A stretch of DNA of 20,505 nucleotides from Chara braunii (Eukaryota; Streptophyta; Charophyceae; Charales; Characeae). Below the pieces are notes generated by a model. The model was not told the DNA's origin, made no database searches, and saw only the letters and a program-made list of their open reading frames with translations. The stretch lies in contig BFEA01000644.1 of NCBI GenBank assembly GCA_003427395.1, positions 266,334 to 286,838 on the forward strand. The letters run 5' to 3'. The position numbers were made by a program, and so were the translations under genes. Shown here one piece after another: positions 9,571 through 18,992 of this stretch. Each line of letters opens with the position of its first letter. Position 1 is the first letter of the stretch.

Positions 9571-9888
9571 CTACCGGTCGACACGGTCCTCGGAAAGGAC
9601 AATGGTCCCGACCGATTCCACTTTGCCTTCTGCTATCTCGTCCCAACCTTCCTCTTCCCTTATCGGGTTCCAAATCCGTTTTATCCATACATATGATAAT
9701 TCCCGGGCAACCTCAAACCCAACCCAGTCGCACGTGGTCCCCCTCCATTTGTTTCCCGTTGGTCTAGGCATTTCTATTCCTCCTCTGAGTCGTCTTGGTT
9801 CCCATCCCTTGAAGGTGTATTCCATCATCATTTCCTCTCTAGTCATCTTTCCTCTTTCTGCACAATACCAGGCTGCTCGTTTCCCCTA
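9571..9888 (-). CDS. Unrecognised minus-strand reading frame, protein-like
   Basis: Reading right to left the frame is open from about 9888, right after a TAG, to the TAG at 9571-9573, with an ATG at 9846 giving 91 residues. The composition is varied and protein-like, with clustered Trp, Arg and Gly (FKGWEPRRLRGGIEMPRP, GNKWRGTTCDWVGFEVAR). I do not recognise a family. The readable stretch upstream of the ATG (RAAWYCAERGK) suggests the true protein began earlier, perhaps as part of the longer antisense frame that ends 17 bp further upstream in a different frame. It could be a decayed exon, a second ORF, or chance; the overlapping forward frames look less protein-like. Confidence 0.4.
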
Positions 9889-9904
9889 GGTCAAGTCACC
9901 CTCC

Positions 9905-10663
9905 TTAGAAGTCCCAGTCCTCTATCTCATCATCTTCGTCCTCAGCACTGAAGTCATCCTCTTCGTTGTAGAACAACTCCCAATGCACGGAGCTAGAGAC
10001 AAAGACATTATCTATGCTAAGGCAGTTTAGTATCTCGGCCAGCTCGTCCGCCCAGTTCCCCTCAAACGGCCCCATTTCCACTGACAACCGAAAGAAGTAT
10101 TGCCTAGCGCATTGGTATAGTCTGAGGTTTGTCATGGACTGACATATCCGTACTAGCCTGCTCCGGGTTTCGAAAACCGCCTCCACCAGGAAAGGAGGCA
10201 GCACGCATCGCATGGTTCTGACGGGCCGCCTCATGCTTTCTCTATCCCCAAGTTCCACCCGCACATCTACCCTTTCCATTTCCATTTCCCTCCGCTGACA
10301 CGCAACCCACACAACCTCCTCTTCTGCCTACCTAAACAGCTCGTCCGGCGCATTCCTGAGTGCCAACTCTATGACCATAGCATTTTCCCCATCTTGCGAC
10401 AAGTAGACCCACCCCCGGGCTTCCACCGTCCCTCGGAACTCCAGATCCATTAAGCTTGGCGACAACCTTGTCAAGTTGACATTAGCCCATACCGTCTCTA
10501 TCCACAGGAACGCGTCCTCCCCTTCCAGCATTACGGTTTGATATGCTGGTTCAAGGTCCGTCCACATCCCATCTTCCGGGAGGACGACCGACACCCCATC
10601 CTTCACATCTACTGACATTTCCGGGCCGCTGGTATAGATTGGGGGAGACAACCATCGCGCCAT
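9905..10663 (-). pseudogene. Unrecognised antisense gene, 251 amino-acid codons split by one TAG
   Basis: From the ATG at 10663 the frame runs 111 codons to TAG (10328-10330), then continues in exactly the same frame for 140 codons to TAA (9905-9907). The start context AACAAGATGGCG has A at -3 and G at +4. The N-terminal half reads like a soluble beta-rich domain (WTDLEPAYQTVMLEGEDAFLW, GWVYLSQDGENAMVIELA). The second half has LPPFLVEAVFETRSRLVRICQ and a very acidic C-terminus (EEDDFSAEDEDDEIEDWDF). No motif points to a known family. One nonsense change explains the break; readthrough or a sequencing error are alternatives. It lies on the strand opposite the retrotransposon polyprotein and 3.8 kb beyond it, so it could be an element-borne antisense ORF, part of another element, or a host pseudogene. 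Confidence 0.5.
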
Positions 10664-10748
10664 CTTGTTTCCAGCACCCGACCCCTGTTTTCATAAGAGA
10701 GTACCAACCGGTCCTTCTGGTCAGGCCAACCCTTGTCCTAGATGAGAA

Positions 10749-10757
10749 TTATTTAAG
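10749..10757 (-). promoter_or_regulatory. TATA-like element upstream of the antisense frame
   Basis: On the minus strand the bases read CTTAAATAA, 86 bp upstream of the ATG at 10663. That spacing would allow a short leader of about 55 bp. It is an isolated match and thus weak evidence. Confidence 0.25.
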
Positions 10758-10763
10758 ACCCCT

Positions 10764-11740
10764 CATCAAGGTCTCCCTAATTTACCTCCCCTTCCTAAGT
10801 ACCTCCTTCCCATAATACCCTCGGTCGGCCATCCATTTTCCCACGTTCCTTTTCTTGGTTCCATTCCGACTGACCTCTACCCTCCTTTCTTCCGATCATC
10901 TCTCACTCGTGTGGACTTAGAAGGGAGGGGGAATAGACTTAGGAATATGCCCGTCCAACAATCCAAGCTCAATCAATCTTTACGGAGGGGGGAACACACA
11001 AAAAAATCAGGCAATCTCACATGCGGGCCGGTCATCTCCTCACCGGCCATCCCCAATATGGTCTCTCCGCTGGTACTATCGGTAGAGTTTTATCCCATAC
11101 CTCAAGCACAGCTCAACCGTCGCGAGCGCGTTACCCAGGCTCCGGCAAGTCGTTAGCCCTTTCCTTGTACCCAGAATACCCCATCCCGTCTTGCCGCTTT
11201 TGCACATTCATACCGACACCGAGGCTTACCCCGTGTGCCTAAATACAGGGACAAAAGTCAGCCGTCCGGCATTCACTTCCATCGGTCCGAGAAGAATCAG
11301 CCTTTCCCAAACCATGCTACGAGAAGCTACTAATCGTCTCCGAGGCTCCGTCTTTGTCCGCATGCAGTGGTACTCCCCCCGCCAGCCAACAGGCTAAGCC
11401 CCGCCTAAGGAGACGTCACACCCCGTCCGACAGATCATCGAGCCAAAGCTCGTCACCGCTCGAACGAGAATGCTACTAATCAACCGGCGTGACAAACTCC
11501 CGTCTGACAGCTCAGTGGCCTGACCTCCACACACGAACACACGGCAGCCTACAAAAAGAGAGCGACGTTTCGCAACCCGCACCGGCCGGTGCAAACCAAT
11601 CCTTTCCTTCCGAAAGGCAGGACGCTCGAATCCCATCATGCAAACACAAGTCCCAAGTGGGACACATAGAATACAAGTGCCTTTCCCTTGGTGCTCCCAC
11701 CGCTTCCTACCCATAACTCACATTTTTCTCTCAGGACAAT
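10764..11740. other. Intergenic stretch, no supportable gene
   Basis: Short frames on both strands overlap each other (for example 11394-11714 minus and 11489-11716 plus) and show no domain, no biased conservation and no regulatory context. Purine-rich patches occur at 10918-10932 (AGAAGGGAGGGGGAA) and at 10984-10993. Either could be an old polypurine tract, but no LTR pair supports it. Confidence 0.4.
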
Positions 11741-11953
11741 GAGTGCCGCTCCCCCTATTTTCATACATAGTGGTTGGTTCCTTCTCGTGAGAGTCTTTAA
11801 AGGTGAGCTAGTTTTCCTTGGAGTCTAGCAACTCCTTTCATTCCCTTTCTCTTCATTTGTCTGTCCTTTCATAGGGTGAGATTGTTCCTTCTTGATGACC
11901 CGTTGTGTTCATGTTGGTAACTTCAAGCATTTCAAAAAAAAGTGCAAAGTGCA

Positions 11954-11970
11954 TGAGCCCACTGGGCTCA
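11954..11970. repeat. Short perfect inverted repeat
   Basis: TGAGCCCA, one C, TGGGCTCA: 8-bp arms around a single base. No T-run follows directly, so a bacterial-type terminator reading is unjustified. Confidence 0.7.
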
Positions 11971-12568
11971 AAGAAGAAGGTAGAAGAGCACCCGGTCGGT
12001 CGGATCACTCCGCCGCGTGATTTTCATGGAAACACGGCCTAAGCCGAAGCACCAACCGCCTGCCAGGTAACCGGAGCCCTTCTTTCATACGAAGAGGAAG
12101 GGTCGACCTGCAACTTGCCCAAGGCTTCCCCGGACTGGCGAACACCAGCACCGGACGAAGGAGGGCTAGAGCCATTCCCCAGGGAAATGGCTAATCAAGT
12201 GCATAGCATGCATGTTATACCTCCAGGCCTGGCCATGCCATGCGCCCAGCCATCTCAAATCTGATTCTCTCAAGGGAAAGAGCAAGCACAAGTCCATTTT
12301 CCTTATCTTGGGTTGTGTACACGTCAATGCGTCGGGCGCCCCCGTCGGAATCGCAAGGGTCAATTTAACCCTTGCCCGTCACCTCCACCATTTTTGTAGA
12401 GCCAAACCTCGGTAGACTTCCGAGCCTTAGTCGACCCCACTGCGGGTCCCAGTTGGCTTGCCCTCCCACGCTCATGCTCAGGGCGCGGGCCATTCGTCCC
12501 GAGGTCACCCCCACCTAGTGCTTTGAGATGGATGGGGGTGGGCCATCGCGCGAGAGAGCTTTGACATT

Positions 12569-12583
12569 GGGGATGTAGCTCAG
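12569..12583 (+). other. tRNA-Ala-like 5' fragment (15 nt)
   Basis: GGGGATGTAGCTCAG equals the 5' end of eukaryotic nuclear tRNA-Ala, covering the acceptor strand and much of the A box. The following bases do not form D, anticodon or T arms, and no B box (GGTTCGA) lies at the right distance. It could be a tRNA-derived repeat remnant or a chance match. Confidence 0.3.
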
Positions 12584-13493
12584 CCCTCACGCCGGGTAGT
12601 AGTTTCGCTGGTCATTCCGCAACGCTGATTTTTTTTTGATTCTTTGTTGTGTTCTCAAGCAATTGCTCCTTCCAATACACAGGCAGTCCAGGGGTTCTTT
12701 GAGAGTTTTCTTCTTTTGTGCGCAAGCTAAGCGTCATCCTTAGGCCGCGCACCATTTCCCTAAACCTTGTGTTCCTACGGCGTCATCGGGGTGCGGCGAA
12801 GCCGTCCTCCCCCTCGCCTCTATGCACCCCCCGGGTCTCATAATTCACATTCAACTTATTGAAGCGGGCCCTCTTAGTCTTTTCGGGGTCTTTACATGCA
12901 TGCACACACAACATCACAATTCCCTTGGCAAAAGTGCATTCCATTTTCGCATCTACCCTCCAAATCTTCAAAAGCAAAGGTCATTTCCGTGGTTTGGTTT
13001 TATGCTAAGGGTCCCGTAGCCCCTTTGTCCCTCTTCCCTTTCCCTCTTGGCGCCCGGTTCCTCCCGGCCCCATCCCGCTCGAGGCATCCCTAGTTATCAC
13101 TCACGTGCACAGTCCCACACGAAGCAAAGAGCCATACAATCCCCCGTTGGGGGTCAACACATAGCCCCTCCCACATGCCTATCTTTTGAAGCACTTTGGC
13201 TGCTCTTTGTTCTCTTTTCGTTGCTCAATCAGCCCATTCTCTTCTCATAGTCATGCAGTCGGGGAAATGGTTGAGTCAAAACTGACCTTGCTCAATATTT
13301 CACTTTCTCCGGATCTCGTCCTTTCTCACTTTCCCAACGCCCCTTTTCCTTTGCCTTCTTGGTGGCACAAGGGACCGGCTACCCTCCCCTTGCCCTCTTT
13401 CTCCACCAAGTGAGGTCTGATCTCTTCTTACCGTTCGCACCTTGGCAATGTACCAAGTGAGGGGAGAAGGGTTAGTCATATGCCAAGTGAGGG

Positions 13494-13676
13494 GAAGAGA
13501 GAGAGGGAAGCAAAGTGAACAAGGGGAGAAAGAGTGGTGGAAGGGGGGGAGAGAGAGAGAGTGAGAGATAGAGAGAGAGAGAGAGAGATAGCGAGAGAGA
13601 GAGAGAGAAAGAGAGAAGAGGAGAGAGGGAGGGAGAAAGAGAAAAAGAGAGAGGGAGATGGAGAGAGAGAAAAAAA
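13494..13676. repeat. GA-rich microsatellite tract
   Basis: Mostly (GA)n with GGGA, GATA and AAAGA interruptions on the plus strand, nearly pure purine for 180 bp. Such mirror-like purine tracts can form triplex DNA. The open frames across it on both strands (RERERE or SLSLSL repeats) are artefacts. Confidence 0.93.
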
Positions 13677-13742
13677 TTCTAATCCTAATCAAGTCATCAC
13701 CCGTAGTAGCGGCCAAATGTCGGTCACCCATCCCATAGTAAA

Positions 13743-14755
13743 AGATCAACTAAGTATGAACCGGATACTATAACACACATGAACATGACAATGAGAAGCT
13801 AGAACTAGTGGAAACGCATATGCACATAGAGGAAAGATCAACCGGAACACCACACCAAGCATGAACATGACAATGAGAGGCTCAAACTAATGGAAAGCAC
13901 ATGCATATAGAGAAAAGATCATCTAAGTAAGATCTGGAACATCACAACACACATGAATATGACAATGAGAAGCTAGAACTAGTGAGAAAGCACATGCACA
14001 TTGAGGAAAGATCAACCTGAACATCACACCAAACATGAACATGACAATGAGAGGCTGGAACTAATGGAAAGCATATGCACATAGATAAGAGATCAACTAA
14101 GTAAGATCCGGAACATCACACCAAGCATGAACGTGACAATGAGAGGCTAGAACCAATTGAAAGCACATGCACATAGAGGAGAGATCAACTGAGTAAGATC
14201 CGGAACATTACAACAAGCATGAACATAACAATGAAAAGCTAGAACTAAGGGAAAACACATGTACATAGAGAAGAGATCAACTAAGTAAGATCTGGAACAT
14301 TACAACAAGCATGAACGTGACAATGAGAAGCAAGAACTAATGGAAAGCACATGCACATAGAGAAGACATCAACTACTTAAGATCCGGAACATCACAACAC
14401 ACATGAACATGACAATGAGAAGCTAGAACTAATGGAAAGCACATGCACATAGGGAAAAGATCATATAAGTAAGATCCGGAACATCACAACACACATGGAC
14501 ATGACAATGAGAGGCTAGAACTAATGGAAAGCACATGCATATAGAGAAGAGATCATCTAAGTAAGATNCGGAANATCACAACACACATGGATATGACAAT
14601 GAGAAGCTAGAACTANTGGAAAAGCACATGCACATAGAGNAAAGATCAANCGGAANATCACATNACACATGGATATGACAATGAGAGGCTAGAACTAATG
14701 GAAAGCACATGCATATANAGNAGAGATCATCTAAGTAAGATCCGGAACATCACCT
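13743..14755. repeat. Satellite array 1: about 11 units of 92 bp (82-bp variant)
   Basis: The phrase CATGAACATGACAATGAG and variants recurs at 13778, 13860, 13952, 14034, 14126, 14218, 14310, 14402, 14494, 14586 and 14668. The steps are 82, 92, 82, 92, 92, 92, 92, 92, 92 and 82 bp. The 82-bp steps come from units that lack about 10 bp of TAAGTAAGATC after GATCAAC. Units also share AGCTAGAACTAATGG and AAGCACATGCACATAGAG. AT-rich, with no coding potential. Confidence 0.95.
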
Positions 14756-16795
14756 ACTATCAAGAGTCTAAGTAGGCAAGATCACCAAGGTTGAACCAAA
14801 AGCCATCCATGAAAGAAGCGGTGCACTCCCTNCTAGTGTGTGAGTGAAAAGCATGAGTGTGAGTAGCCCAAATCACCACGATTGCATCAANGATCATCCA
14901 TGAAAGTAGCGGTGCACTACCTACTAGTGTGTGAGTGAAAAGCATGAGTGTGAGTAGCCCAAATCACCAAGATTGAACCAAAGATTATCCATGAAAGTAG
15001 CGGTGCACTACCTACTAGTGTATGAGTGAAAAGCATGAGTGCGAGTAACCCAAATCACCAAGATTGCATCAATGATCATCCATGAAAGTAGCGGTGCACT
15101 ACCTACTAGTGTATGAGTGAAAAGAATGAGTGTGAGTAGCCCAAATCACCAAGATAGCACCTAAGATGATCCATGAAAGTTGCGGTGCACTACCTACTAG
15201 TGTATGAGTGAAAAGTAGGAGTGTGAGTAGGCCAAATCACCAAGATTGAACCAAAGATCATCCATGAAAGTTGCGGTGCACTACCTACTAGTGTATGAGT
15301 GAAAAGCAAGAGTGTGAGTAGCGCAAATCACCAAGATTGCATCAATGATCATCCATGACAGTAGCGGTGCATTACCTACTAGTGTATGAGTGAAAAGCAA
15401 GAGTGTGAGTAGCCCAAATCACCAAGATTGCATCAATGATCATCCATGAAAGTTGAGGTGCACTACCTACTAGTGTATGAGTGAAAAGCATGAGTGTGAG
15501 TAGTCCAAATCATCAAGATTGCATCAAGGATCATCCATGAAAGTAGCGGTGCACTACCTACTAGTGTGTGAGTGAAAAGCAAGAGTGTGAGTAGCCCAAA
15601 TCACCAAGATTGCATCAATGATCATCCATGAAAGTAGCGGTGCACTACCTACTAGTGTATGAGTGAAANGAAAAGCAAGAGTGTGAGTAGCCCAAATCAC
15701 CAAGATTGCATCAATGATCATCCATGAAAGTAGCGGTGCACTACCTACTAGTGTATGAGTGAAAAGCATGAGTGTGAGTAGCCCAAATCACCAAGATTGA
15801 ACCAAAGATCATCTATGAAAGTTGCGGTGCACTACCTACTAGTGTATGAGTGAAAAGCAAGAGTGTGAATAGCCCAAATCACCAAGATTGCATCAATGAT
15901 CATCCATGAAAGTAGCGGTGCACTACCTTTTAGTGTATGAGTGAAAAGCAAGAGTGTGAGTAGCCCAAATCACCAAGATTGCATCAATGATCATCCATGA
16001 AAGTTGCGGTGCATTACCTACTAGTGTATGAGTGAAAAGCATGAGTGTGAGTAGTCCAAATCACGAAGATTGCATCAATGATCATCCATGAAAGTAGCGG
16101 TGCACAACCTATTAGTGTGTGAGTTAAAAGCATGAGTTTGAGTAGTCCAAATCACCAAGATTGCATCAATGATCATCCATGAAATTAGCGGTGCACTACC
16201 TACTAGTGTATGAGTGAAAAGTATGAGTGTGAGTAGCCCAAATCACCAAGATTGCATCAATGATCATCCATGAAAGTAGCGGTGCACTACCTACTAGTGT
16301 GTGAGTGAAAAACATGAGTTTGAGTAGTCCAAATCACCAAGATTGCATCAATGATCATCCATGAAAGTAGCGGTGCCCTACCTACTAGTGTATGAGTGAA
16401 AAACATGAGTGTGGGTAGCCCAAATCACCAAGATTGAACCAAAGATCATCCATGAAAGTTGCGGTGCACTACCTACTAGTGCATGAGCGAAAAGCAAGAG
16501 TGTGAGTAGCCCAAATCACCAAGATTGCATCAATGATCATCCATGAGAGTAGCGGTGCACTACCTACTAGTGTGTGAGTGAAAAGCATGAGTTTGAGTAG
16601 TCCAAATCACCAAGATTGAACCAAAGATCATCCATGAAAGTTGCGGTGCACTACCTACTAGTGTATGAGCGAAAAGCAAGAGTGTGAGTAGCCCAAATCA
16701 CCAAGATTGCATCAATGATCATCCGTGAAAGTAGCGGTGCACTACCTACTAGTGTATGAGTGAAAAGCATGAATGTGAGTAGCTCAAATCACAAG
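14756..16795. repeat. Satellite array 2: 22 units of 91 bp
   Basis: The anchor CGGTGCACT (or a one-base variant) recurs from 14819 to 16735 in steps of exactly 91 bp. The one exception is a 96-bp step ending at 15734, caused by a 5-bp insertion containing an N. Units share CATCCATGAAAGTAGCGG, CTACCTACTAGTGTATGAG and AGTAGCCCAAATCACCAAG. Two subtypes are mixed: one reads TTGCATCAATGATC, the other TTGAACCAAAGATC, the latter often paired with AAGTTGCGG. Because 91 is not a multiple of three, no reading frame can be maintained. Confidence 0.97.
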
Positions 16796-17520
16796 TTACC
16801 AACAAGAGATTATCCATAGAAGAATCGGAGCACTACTTACTAGTATGTGATTGAAAAACAAGAGTTGCACTAGGCTATCTCACAAGATTTGAGCAAGAGA
16901 TTATCCATGGAAGAATCGGAAGATCTCCTACTCTCATGTGAGTGAAGAACAAGAATTTGATTAGCCCAAATCACAAGTAATCAACATGACATCATCCATA
17001 GAAGAATCGGAGCACTACCTAGTACCTACTAGTATGTGATTGAAAAACAAGAGTTGCACTAGGCTATCTCACAAGATTTGAGCAAGAGATCATCCATGGA
17101 AGAATTGGAAGATTTCCTACCCTGATGTGAGTGAAGAACAAGAGTTTGATAAACCCAAATCACAAGTAATCAATATGACATCATCCATGGAAGAATCGGA
17201 GCACTACCTACTAGTATGTGATTGAAAAACAAGAGTTTGAGTAGCCCCATTCACAAGTAACGAACAAGAGATCATCCATAGAAGAATCGGAGCACTACCT
17301 ACTAGTATGTGATTGAAAAACAAGAGTTGCACTAGGTTATCTCACAAGATTTGAGCAGGACATCATCCATGGAAGAATCGGAAGATCTCCTACTCTCATG
17401 TGAGTGAAGAACAAGAGTTTGATTAGCCCAAATCACAAGTAATCAACATGACATCATCCATAGAAGAATCGGAGCACTACCTACTAGTATGTGATTGAAA
17501 AACAAGAGTTTGATTATCCC
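16796..17520. repeat. Satellite array 3: eight diverged 91-bp units, A/B dimers of about 182 bp
   Basis: The anchor AGAATCGGA recurs with its TCGG core at 16825, 16916, 17007, 17105, 17196, 17287, 17378 and 17469. Every step is 91 bp except one of 98, which has a 7-bp duplication of AGTACCT. Type A continues GCACTACCTACTAGTATGTG, type B continues AGATCTCCTACTCTCATGTG. The order is A B A B A' A B A. Shared phrases (ATCCAT, CTACTAGT, AGCCCAAATCAC) tie it to the preceding array, so this is a diverged edge with a higher-order pattern. Confidence 0.92.
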
Positions 17521-17521
17521 A

Positions 17522-17750
17522 ATAAGAAGAAGAAGATGAAGAAGAAGATGAAGAAGAAGAAGAAGAAGAAGGAGGAGGAGGAGGAGAAGGAGAGGAAGAA
17601 GAAGAAGAAGAAGAAGAAGAATGAGGAGAAGAAGAGAAGGAAGAAGAAGGAGAAGAAGAAGAAGAAGGGGGAGAAGAAGAAGAAGAAGAAGAAGAAGATG
17701 AAGATGAAGATGAAGAAGAAGATGAAGAAGAAGATGAAGAAGAAGAAGCA
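17522..17750. repeat. AAG/GAA trinucleotide tract
   Basis: About 230 bp of almost pure purine on the plus strand, (AAG)n with GATGAAG, GGAGGAG and GGGGAG interruptions. Lys/Glu frames on the plus strand and Leu or Phe frames on the minus strand are by-products. GAA tracts of this length can form triplex structures. Confidence 0.95.
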
Positions 17751-18180
17751 TCTTCTTCCTTCCACTCACCTTGTCAATATCTTGGAGATGGAGTCTCAAT
17801 CTTGATGAGGCTCTCCGCCTCCTTGCACAACTCCTCCTTGGCTATGGCTCCCTCCTTCTTCAAGCCTCTCTTGTTCCTTTTTCACCTCCTCCCAAGTTGC
17901 CTCAAGCTCCCATCACCATGGCTATGGAGTCCTCCCCTCTAGGAGGGCTAATGGGGCTCCCTCTAACCTCTCTCTCTCCCTCACCCGCAGGGGGCTATGG
18001 CGGATCACCTCCCCTAGTGCCAGCCTCACTACCTCTAGTCCCTAGATCTCCTTTCCCTAGCTCATGGCCTCCACCAAGCTCCCAAACTAGCATGGGCTCT
18101 CCTCCCCTCTCTCCAAGTGAAAGAGTGCTCTCATGGGCTCACTTGGGCAGCATGGGCATTCTTATGCAATTGTGAAAGTG
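17751..18180. other. C/T-rich stretch, doubtful Pro/Ser-rich reading frame
   Basis: Composition switches abruptly from purine-rich to pyrimidine-rich at the end of the AAG tract. A plus-strand frame ends at 18175, with an ATG at 17918 in a strong context (CATCACCATGG). It would encode 85 Pro/Ser/Leu-rich residues without a recognisable domain. Composition alone can keep such a frame open, so I do not call a gene. Confidence 0.35.
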
Positions 18181-18446
18181 GCGGACTGAATTCCCAGCTT
18201 ATGTAGGCGGCAACCAGCGGTCCGGCCAGCCCATGAGCCTCCCCATGAGCCTTGAGGTGAACCGAGGTACCCCCAAGGCAAAATTTGACTACTAGGCCTT
18301 TCTGGAGGTACCTGGGCCTCTTCTTGGCCAAGTACATGCAGTCCGAGTGGTAGGTACCAACTCGGATTGCCTCTTGGCCTACTCCGGCCTCCTTTTTGCT
18401 TCACAAATGCTGCCCCCTTGGGTCCTAATGCCCAAGGGGCAATTTT

Positions 18447-18494
18447 ACTTGAAAGAAAAAGACCTTCTGGGTCTTTTTCTCGATTTTTTCAAGT
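18447..18494. repeat. Inverted repeat, 18 bp in two stems
   Basis: The inner arms AGAAAAAGACC (18454-18464) and GGTCTTTTTCT (18470-18480) are perfect around TTCTG. The outer arms ACTTGAA and TTCAAGT enclose them with an unpaired stretch on one side. Confidence 0.9.
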
Positions 18495-18548
18495 TTCGGC
18501 CTCCCTTGGGTAGGACCGAGCATTTTTCCATGTGGCGGCACATTTTCA

Positions 18549-18575
18549 GCCTTGGATCTGGCTGAGATCCAAGGC
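18549..18575. repeat. Perfect 11-bp inverted repeat, 5-nt loop
   Basis: GCCTTGGATCT and AGATCCAAGGC surround GGCTG. Confidence 0.92.
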
Positions 18576-18738
18576 CAGCAATAATCCGTGCTACCCCCTA
18601 GTAGCCCTTGCTTCAATTTTGAGCCTCTAAGTCCACTTCTTCAAATTTTGGTGCATCTGGCTCTCTTTTTGGGCCAAATGCACAGTTTTGTCCCTTTCCT
18701 TCTTTTGTTTCTTTCCATTTTGGGCTGCCACCTCATTC

Positions 18739-18780
18739 GGAGCTAGCCGTTTTGAGCGCCCACAAAAAACGGTTAGTTCC
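18739..18780. repeat. 15-bp inverted repeat with two G:T pairs
   Basis: GGAGCTAGCCGTTTT (18739-18753) pairs with AAAACGGTTAGTTCC (18766-18780). The two non-Watson-Crick positions are both G opposite T, which would still pair in plus-strand RNA. Confidence 0.85.
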
Positions 18781-18883
18781 TCTCCACCATGAGATCTGAT
18801 CTCAGATCCATGGTCCAAAAGAAAACCGGTCACTTCCTTTTTGCATTTTCTCTCATTTTCTGCTTTTTAATTCATATTTTATT

Positions 18884-18910
18884 GAGATATGGCCCCAAGG
18901 GCCATATCTC
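18884..18910. repeat. Perfect 12-bp inverted repeat, 3-nt loop
   Basis: GAGATATGGCCC and GGGCCATATCTC surround CAA. ATTG before and CAAT shortly after could extend the stem. Confidence 0.93.
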
Positions 18911-18957
18911 TACAATCCGGATTGCCCTCCCTCATTCTAGGAGGGATGAGGTCACAG

Positions 18958-18992
18958 TTGGGACCTGCCAGTCCCTACTGTGCAGGTCCCAA
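18958..18992. repeat. Perfect 11-bp inverted repeat, 13-nt loop
   Basis: TTGGGACCTGC and GCAGGTCCCAA enclose CAGTCCCTACTGT. The left arm and loop share a 20-bp sequence with 20233-20252. Confidence 0.92.

Larger units (their letters stand above)
11741..13493. other. Intergenic stretch with small palindromes, no supportable gene
   Basis: No frame here is convincing. Visible structure comprises a perfect 8-bp inverted repeat at 11954-11970 (TGAGCCCA-C-TGGGCTCA), an imperfect one at 12170-12192 (AGCCATT...AATGGCT), a 15-nt tRNA-like fragment at 12569, a run of nine T near 12629, and the phrase CCAAGTGAGG three times (13406, 13453, 13483) just before the GA tract. Confidence 0.4.

Noticed and set aside
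9602-9618. TGGTCCCGACCG as a retroelement primer-binding site
   Set aside because: It starts with TGG, but I cannot match it to the 3' end of a known tRNA and no LTR end precedes it.
12569-12640. tRNA-Ala gene
   Set aside because: Only the first 15 nt match; no cloverleaf arms and no B box follow.
13300-13749. Ser/Leu-rich minus frame and Arg/Glu-rich plus frame
   Set aside because: Both are produced by the GA tract.
14760-15769. Minus-strand frames with repeated FTHTLVGSAPLLSWM
   Set aside because: They lie in the 91-bp satellite; the unit is not a multiple of three, so the frame cannot persist.
13743-17520. CRISPR-like repeat array
   Set aside because: Units are 91-92 bp, directly joined without unique spacers, in a eukaryotic context with no cas genes.
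17443-17805. Lys/Glu-rich plus frame and poly-Leu or poly-Phe minus frames, resembling coiled coil or membrane segments
   Set aside because: They are direct translations of the AAG tract.
18414-18494. Rho-independent terminators
   Set aside because: Stems near T-runs resemble them, but the context is eukaryotic and no gene ends here.
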